Positions 59,101-64,000 of a stretch of 64,000 nucleotides of DNA are shown piece after piece (within the stretch, counting starts at the first letter, position 1; each line of letters opens with the position of its first letter). Under the pieces are notes generated by a model. That model saw nothing but the letters and a program-made list of their open reading frames with translations. It had not been told where the DNA came from and did no database searches. The translations under genes and the position numbers were made by a program. This DNA comes from Brachypterus glaber (taxonomy: Eukaryota > Arthropoda > Insecta > Coleoptera > Kateretidae). The stretch is taken from assembly GCA_958510825.1 (NCBI GenBank), contig OY294051.1:26089265-26153264 (forward strand). Reading direction: 5' to 3'.

Positions 59101-62100
59101 ATTAGACAAAGTTCTCCAACATTTAATATACCCTTTCATAGAACTAACTACGGATCTCATACAACTTTGGATAGAGCTATGCTGTTGGCTAATAATAACA
59201 ATTATTTAATTTTTTTTAATTTGTCTAAATTATTTTAAAACTTCTTTAAATAACCTTAATTTTTGATATTATTGGTATCAAAAATTTATATACTTATTCA
59301 TTTATAATTATACCATATTTTGTACTTCTTATGTATTGGGGTTTTCCCGTTAACAAATAAATAAATAAATAAATAAAAAAAAGATAAAAACAGAAAAAAA
59401 TACTGTATTTAATATTGTTTGCAGATATTATGTAAAGTACTAACTTCAAAGGCCTCTAACTCGAAATCTAGGGGCCTATGTATGTTTTTGAATTAAAATA
59501 ATCCATACATAACAATACCTTTCTAATGACAAAGAGGGTGTCCCAACTCTATTTACCCACGGGCCCAGCGATGCCCAATGTCCTTTAACATAATCTTCCA
59601 CAGTTTATAGTAAAAATCTGATTAAAATAGTAAGTAAAATAATGAAATAGGACTTACCCCAGTAGCTATATCATCACACTGTCGCAATGTACTAAGTACA
59701 CTAGTGGTCAAATACGTTGGCGTAACGTCTGGCACTGGCTCTTTGACAATTCCTCCAAAAATGTAACATATTCTGTTCACATTTCTACAGATCCTAGGCA
59801 TCAGACGCGACAAAAACATCATATCGTCCCAATCTGGCTCCGTGTCACTGGAAATTCCGACCACGTAGCTATATGATCGACAATCGCCCTGGACTCCAAC
59901 ACTCCTGATCGGAAGCAACGTTGCGGCTAGTTTTTGCCGGTTAGAGATCCTTTTTAGAATGTTTCTTTCTTCGTCGTTGGTAACACCTTCAACGCGGTTG
60001 AGTAAAGCGTGTTTTTTCATCAGCATTTGACTAAATTCTACGATAATTTTAACCAGAACTTGAGTTTCGCTAAAATCTCGCTCCATGTAAGGTTGCTCCG
60101 CGCACAATACTCTTATGGCTAACCCTGGTCCAGGGAAGGGATGTCTCATTACCAGCTCAGCTGGTAACCCTAAATCCCTGCCCAGTGCTCTAACTTCATC
60201 CTTATGGAAATCTTTTAAAGGTTCTACAACTTTACCCTCATCACGTAACTTTCTTATCAATTCAGAATCATTGTGATGTGTTTTAATAGTGTCTGCTTTA
60301 CTTGAAACTAAAGTGGAGGCTGACTCAATTAGATCCGGCCGTAAGGTACCCTGCCCCAGAATAACCTCGTCTGGGTTAAGATTTAAATCAGCTACTATCT
60401 CGTTTGATATTTTAACGAAAACATCACCTATAATTTTTCGTTTCTCCTCTGGATTAGCCGTCATACATAACATTTTAGTGATTTTAGTTCTACAATTAGG
60501 ATCTTTGCTGATCGGTACTACGGTGGTGCCCTCTGCGAAGTTCGAAGCGGCTTTAATTACGCGTAAATCTAACCCTACTTTTTGTAACGAAGTATGTACT
60601 TTATCGCTTTCGTTTTTTCGCATAAATCCGTTATCTATGTGTATTGCTATGATTTGATCAGGTCTTAAAGCTTTATGTAACAACGCGGCGCAAACCGTAC
60701 TATCCACTCCCCCACTAACCAAGAGTAAGACTTTGTTATTACCGACTGAGTCTTTGATGTATTTTATACATTCGAGTTCTCGGCCTTGGATTGTGAAGTT
60801 ACCAGTAAGCCCGCAGATATCGAAGAGGAAGTTTTTTAGCATGGTTTTTCCGTTGGGCGTTAGATCCACTTCTGGGTGGAATTGTAGTCCGTACAAATGG
60901 AGTTTCTCGTTGTAGATACCAGCGCAGAACGAGGAACTTTGGGCGATTGGTCTGAAGTTTTCGGCCACTTTTTCTATTGAGTCGCCGTGAGTTAGAAGAA
61001 CCTGTTGTGTTTTATCTAGACCTCTGTGAAAAGAAAATGAAAATGTCAGGTTTTAGCTAAATGCAAAGTGAAAAATTTGATTGAGGGGCATTATATTCAC
61101 CTAAAAGTATGAATGCTGGTTTGTCATTGGTGGTTGCTATGCGACCGACGTACTCTACCAAACAGATAACTTTCTTTGAAGGTGAATATAATATGCCTTA
61201 AACTACCCTAGTAGAAATTTAACTTTAGAATAACGTTTTTCTAACGTTAGAAAACTGTATAAAAGTACGTTATAAAATATGTGCAAATTTCCGGCTTTTT
61301 AACGTTAGATTTTTAAGTTAGAAATACGTTATAAGTACGTTTAATTTCTAACTTTCGGACGGGGCGTGGCCAACTAGAAAATTTCTACCTGAATCATAAA
61401 ATAGCAACTGGAATATGCTGTTATTGTAATATGCTGTTATACTTCGATAAATACTTTTACCTCTCAGAAAAACTTTATATTTAGTTAGTAAATATTTATT
61501 TATACATTCAGAATCTTAAAATATTTTTTCAATTATAGTACAGCGATGCCAGACTTACTATAATTTTGACTTTTGGGGGATATTTTTTTAAACTTATTAT
61601 ACAAATAATAAATAATTATCAAACCTAGGCACATAGATGTCTGAAATGAGTATTTTCTACTATAGCTTACGTATTAATAATGGAAATTTTAAAAATATTT
61701 AAAGTTAGAATAAGATTAGAAAAAGGTTAGAATTTAGTTGGGAAACTAACGTTAGAATTATGTATTTTATAACGTTTTTGTCAAACGTAAGTTTTTAAGA
61801 TTAGATTTATATATCTTATAACGTTTTTGTCAAACGTTAGTTTTTAAGGTTAGATTTATATATTTTATAACGTTTTTGTATAACGTTTGAGACTAAACAT
61901 AAAAATGTCACAAATCTAATGTTATGTTAAGTTAGATTTATGTACTTTTCTACCAGGGTACTTTATGATTACTAAATCAAATACAAATGCATTCTTCTTT
62001 TATTAAAAAATAATGCAAATTTTCTTTCTAAGCTGAAAAGTAAATATATTTATAAACAAAAAGTCTAGTTTTTACCTTTCTTTACCGCGGAAATATGACA

Positions 62101-64000
62101 CTGCGTTCCCGCAGTTATTTCCTACATTGGGCCCAATGACGCATACAGGGTGTATTTGAAATAGAGTCGGAAATTTTAACAGGTGATTCTACATGATAAA
62201 ATATGACAAAAAGTTCCTATAAATATATGTCTAAAAATGCGTCATAAGGGAGCTACGCCCCTTTGAAATTGGCTAAAAAAATCGGTTTTTATTTAATAAC
62301 TCAGGAACCCTTTGAGATATATTAACGACGTTTTGCACGTGAATTAATGCTAATAAGGCCCATCTTTGTATGTCATTTTCACTTACTTATTTAAACCAGG
62401 GGTGTGCGAAACGGGGGGGGGGGGCTTATTAGTTTTTTGTTCCAAACTTTTTTCTGTGTAACTTTTTTGCAATTTTATTTTTTAAATATGATTCCTCGGG
62501 TTAAAATACATAAAAAAGGTACTCTTGTTGTAATACTGTAGGATTAACCGTTTTCGAGAAAAGTTCATTTGAAGGTGAAATTTCACGGTTCGAGGACGAA
62601 AAATTAAATATTAAAATGCCGAAAACCAAAATTTTAATGATGCAATGTTATTCTACATCAAAAACTAAGAAAAAAAAGTTTCCATACATGTAGGTCGAAA
62701 AAACGCTTTTAAAGCTACCATAGCCCTTTAAAAATGGTGCATATTTAGGAGACCATAGCTCCATTAGGATTGATTTTTGGAAGTACCTGTATATGAGGTT
62801 TTTTTCTTAGTTTTTAAAGTACATTCGCCTTGCATCATTAAAATTTTGGTTTTCAACATTTTAGTATTTAATTTTTCGTCCTCGAACCGTGAAATTTCAC
62901 CTTCAAATGAACTTTTTTCGAAAACGGTTAATCCTACAGTATTACAACAAGAGTACCTTTTTTATGTATTTTGACCTGAGGAATCATATTTCAGAAATAA
63001 AATTGCAAAAAAGTTACACAGAAAAAAGTTTGGGACAAAAAACTGATAAGCCCCCCCGTTTCGCACACCCCTGGTTGAAATAAGTACATGAAAATAACAC
63101 ATAAAAACGGGCCTTGGTAGGATTAGTTGACGTGCAAAACCTCGTTGATATATCTCAAAGGGTTCCTGAGTTATTAAATAAAAAACGATTTTTTTAGCCA
63201 CTTTCAAAGGGGCGTAGCTCCCTTATGACGCATTTTTAGACATATGTTTATAGGAACTTTTTGTCATATTTTATGATGTAGAATCATCTGTTAAAATTTC
63301 CGATGCTATTTCAAATACACCGTGTATATACGGCACAACTTAATAAATAAATAAAGAATCCATAAAACATTCTTTATTTGAAAAAGTAAACAAATATCGA
63401 GCAAAATATGGATAATAAAATAGGTTAGTTTCCCAAAACGACTAAAACTGCGTTTTATTTTGCCAACATATGCGACCTTGTTAGGACAGTTTAATAAAAG
63501 CCACTGCCGTAATATTGCAGGAGTGATTTTAACAGTTCTGTAGTACAAACGAATATATAGGGCAGTTGAGCTGGAGGCAGCGGGTTTTAAATATTTTCAC
63601 CCGTGAACGTTTATATATCCCCCACCTGGGAACAGTAGCACTGCGGGTACTGTCGGATAAATACGGCGGCGGTAAAGAGTGTATACTTTATTACTTACTT
63701 GAATAACAAACACTTAGAGTTGACCTCCACGTTAAACTGGCCGTCCTCTCTACTCTCTTTTCTTATGACAGTTCCTCCATACTCTTTATTCATCATCTGC
63801 ATTCCGTAACAAATCCCCAGGACCGGCAGGCCTATTCTGAAGATGTCAGCATCGTACCTAGGTGCATCTTCTGCGTACACCGAGTTGGGGCCCCCGGATA
63901 TAATGATCCCTCGGTATCCGCCTTCTTTGATGGTGAACGCGGGCGTGTCTAGAGGCAGGATGTGACTTTCGACACACAGCTCCCGAACCTTCCGGTCTAT
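50167..64000 (-). CDS. GMPS: GMP synthase (glutamine-hydrolysing), lacking only the extreme N-terminus
   Basis: Exons 5' to 3': 64000-63699 (runs off the window), 61023-59658, 54677-54489, 50268-50167 (stop). They join in phase to 652 residues against about 690 for animal GMPS. The enzyme converts XMP, ATP and glutamine to GMP in the cytosol, the last step of guanylate synthesis. The glutaminase domain has the nucleophile in GICYGMQ and the FHPE His-Glu pair. The ATP-pyrophosphatase domain has the P-loop SGGVDST, then [37 protein letters not shown] and [11 protein letters not shown]. The C-terminal dimerisation part has [23 protein letters not shown] and the terminal [15 protein letters not shown]. 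All expected motifs are intact. Introns are 2.7-5 kb and full of mobile DNA; one contains an odorant-binding protein gene on the other strand. Confidence 0.95.
50325..50580. repeat. Degenerate GGTGTTATAARAGTAAC motif array
   Basis: About eight variants (GGTGTTATAAGAGTAAC, GGTAATATAAAAGTAAC, GTGTTATAAAGGTCA and so on), irregular 30-45 bp spacing, in the GMPS last intron. Its layout resembles the AACGTTAGA array at 61203-61965. Confidence 0.55.
50655..50924 (-). mobile_element. tRNA-headed SINE, copy 5, divergent head
   Basis: The body is like the others but the head reads GGGAGATATATCCGAGCGGG...GGCGTCTAA, resembling a long-variable-arm (Leu/Ser type) tRNA, with B box GAGTTCGATTCTC. The body has a few changes (GGGACTTAGGCTAAAGTCC). 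Confidence 0.8.
51040..51725 (-). repeat. Dispersed repeat, second copy (inverted relative to 47104)
   Basis: Contains ACAGTAAATGGTAT, TCTCGAGTTATCGTGTTCAC, GACAGACAGACAGACGG and ends at CTAGCGCAGGCGCTGTG. AT runs resemble those of the 47104 copy. Confidence 0.6.
51894..52331 (-). mobile_element. 5'-truncated Jockey-type LINE with 9-bp target duplication
   Basis: Minus-strand C-terminal RT text [16 protein letters not shown], a GT/GA-rich 3' UTR (52110-52170), then an AAATAAATAAA tail. Flanked by TTCCCTGAC on both sides (51885-51893 and 52332-52340). Confidence 0.8.
52420..53520. repeat. Degenerate array with GCCTGCGGCGCTAAA cores
   Basis: GC-rich cores of GCCTGCGGCGCTAAA or its inverse at about 52800, 53047, 53128, 53353 and 53486, each next to AAAATT and CCAATAA pieces in otherwise AT-rich sequence. 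Spacing is 80-250 bp. Confidence 0.6.
53700..53808. mobile_element. Lone right end of the TACAGGGTGATC family
   Basis: Shares CTTTTTTTCATATTTTTG, ATGTAGAATCACCTC and GATCACCCTGTATA with the right end of the element at 1386-2014. Confidence 0.6.
54378..54449. mobile_element. 72-bp perfect palindromic MITE, copy 2
   Basis: Base-for-base identical to 13781-13852, with a different exact 8-bp flank CATCCTTC (54370-54377 and 54450-54457). In gene orientation it starts 39 nt after the last base of the GMPS penultimate exon. Confidence 0.92.
54740..54975 (+). pseudogene. Possible LINE C-terminal zinc-knuckle fragment
   Basis: Reads [17 protein letters not shown] then [12 protein letters not shown]...[11 protein letters not shown], like the C-terminal CCHH motif of some LINE proteins with the second Cys replaced by Trp. 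Interpretation is tentative. Confidence 0.35.
55096..55371 (+). CDS. Unrecognised 90-codon frame
   Basis: Basic, Tyr- and Lys-rich, no signal peptide or known motif. It follows a T-rich stretch and ends at a 78-bp palindrome (about 55376-55454, ends GATCAAGGCTGACGTG / CACGTCAGCTTTGATC). It could be a scrap of a mobile-element protein or chance; I would not call it a gene. Confidence 0.15.
   Translation: MLVTLIADAVSARIHTHTQYNIPRQSQNIPQYSCDKILSRKYNHHKHILQYFKQCSPKLLNELKYRLLIWNKEIRSNYAFAYRPFESKQNV
56173..56659 (+). CDS. Odorant-binding protein, minus-C type, nested in a GMPS intron
   Basis: Exons 56173-56217 and 56303-56659 join in phase to 133 residues. Exon 1 is just the signal peptide core ([15 protein letters not shown]), the usual intron position in insect OBPs; cleavage is likely after ALA. 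The mature protein has only four cysteines: EC, VC, EC and RC contexts, spaced 34, 37 and 16 residues apart. This matches PBP/GOBP-family members lacking C2 and C5 (minus-C), which are common in beetles. The helical pattern and length also fit. These secreted proteins bind small hydrophobic ligands in sensillar lymph or other fluids. A LINE fragment begins about 40 bp after the stop. CSP or takeout families do not fit the cysteine layout. Confidence 0.85.
56698..57195 (+). pseudogene. Jockey-type LINE 3' fragment with hairpin insertion
   Basis: Reads [19 protein letters not shown], then [11 protein letters not shown] and [15 protein letters not shown]-terminal features, and ends with ATTGGGGTAATTATTATC and an AATAAAATAAAAT tail. 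An 84-bp palindrome (56991-57074) is inserted in it. Confidence 0.8.
56991..57074. mobile_element. 84-bp palindrome in the LINE fragment
   Basis: Arms ATATGAGGGGGTCAGTGG... and AAGTGG.ACAAGTG recur inverted, meeting at TTCGTGACGTGACG. The flank is ATAT-rich, so the duplication length is unclear. Confidence 0.75.
57278..57834. mobile_element. Probable MITE with short inverted ends
   Basis: ACTTATGCAAGATAGT (57278) and ACTATCTTGCATAACTT (57834) are inverted matches; the interiors differ. The open frame inside (57386-57742) shows no known domain. 57840-58590 is AT-rich with no feature. Confidence 0.55.
58593..59380 (+). pseudogene. Jockey-type LINE 3' end interrupted by a MITE
   Basis: Reads [20 protein letters not shown], then after the [22 protein letters not shown] and [12 protein letters not shown], and ends GTATTGGGGTTTTCC plus an AAATAAATAAATA tail. 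Frameshifts are present. Confidence 0.8.
58748..58882. mobile_element. 135-bp GGGCCAATTGCACCA MITE, copy 2, inside LINE ORF
   Basis: Ends GGGCCAATTGCACCA and TGGTGCAAGTGGCTC; TGA on both sides (58745-58747 and 58883-58885). Removing it with one TGA rejoins the RT frame ([13 protein letters not shown]). Internal sequence matches 33434-33563. Confidence 0.85.
61087..61192. mobile_element. Short MITE in GMPS intron
   Basis: GGCATTATATTCACC and GGTGAATATAATATGCC are inverted ends about 100 bp apart, 64 bp after the start of the intron in gene orientation reversed. Confidence 0.55.
61203..61965. mobile_element. Element with CTACCCTAGTAGAAA ends and an AACGTTAGA array
   Basis: Ends ACTACCCTAGTAGAAA and TTTCTACCAGGGTACTTT. 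Inside, AACGTTAGA or its variants occur more than a dozen times, mostly near the two ends. A cleaner 51-bp tandem (about 2.5 units) lies at about 61756-61885 with AACGTTTTTGTCAAACGTTAG. Confidence 0.65.
62143..63327. mobile_element. Foldback ATACAGGGTGTATTTG element in GMPS intron
   Basis: Near-complete palindrome: both arms of about 550 bp carry AAGTTCCTATAAA, AAGGGAGCTACGCCCC, AACTCAGGAACCCTTTGAG and AATTTCACGGTTCGAGGAC, meeting near 62735. It is the most complete relative of 24822-26204. Confidence 0.85.

Noticed and set aside
60289..60657. Plus-strand 122-codon frame
   Set aside because: Antisense shadow of the GMPS ATP-pyrophosphatase exon.

Overview
The window is from a nuclear eukaryotic genome, almost certainly an insect and plausibly a beetle. 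Coding exons are split by GT-AG introns, the DNA is strongly AT-rich, non-coding DNA is packed with short inverted-repeat elements, and one gene is a four-cysteine (minus-C) odorant-binding protein with an intron at the end of its signal peptide. The beetle assignment is inference; the insect assignment is strong.

Layout. 1-13118 (+): the last eight exons of GBF1 (garz in flies), a Sec7-family Arf exchange factor of the early secretory pathway. 13119-17486: intergenic, with a 72-bp palindromic element and a broken Jockey-like LINE sitting between inverted arms. 17487-26749 (-): a complete five-exon class A peptide GPCR. 28380-29760: decayed copies of part of the next gene, split by a CACTA-like palindrome. 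29926-37652 (-): a two-exon, multi-finger C2H2 zinc-finger gene whose intron holds a dead LINE. 37653-47822: gene-free, filled with degenerate tandem arrays, palindromes and a SINE. 47823-48649 (-): a decayed USP2-like deubiquitinase pseudogene. 50167-64000 (-): GMP synthase (GMPS; burgundy in flies), four exons, running off the right edge. An odorant-binding protein gene (56173-56659, +) lies in a GMPS intron on the opposite strand.

The genes do unrelated jobs (vesicle traffic, peptide signalling, transcription, purine synthesis, odour binding), so there is no operon-like logic. What unifies the window is its mobile DNA. It holds about twenty palindromic or inverted-repeat elements in several classes: 8-bp target duplications (hAT-like), TTAA (piggyBac-like), 3-bp duplications (Harbinger- or CACTA-like), and ends resembling TATACAGGGTG. 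There are also five copies of one tRNA-headed SINE, two of them identical over 242 bp and 35 kb apart, and five or six Jockey-type LINE remnants. No intact DNA transposase is present, so the DNA elements here are non-autonomous.

The most notable observations are two identical 72-bp perfect palindromes each flanked by a different exact 8-bp duplication; a SINE family whose copies share a body but differ in the tRNA-like head; a MITE inserted twice into LINE reading frames, which lets its 3-bp duplication be read out; a near-perfect 944-bp tandem duplication; and a 21-bp minisatellite translated inside GBF1.
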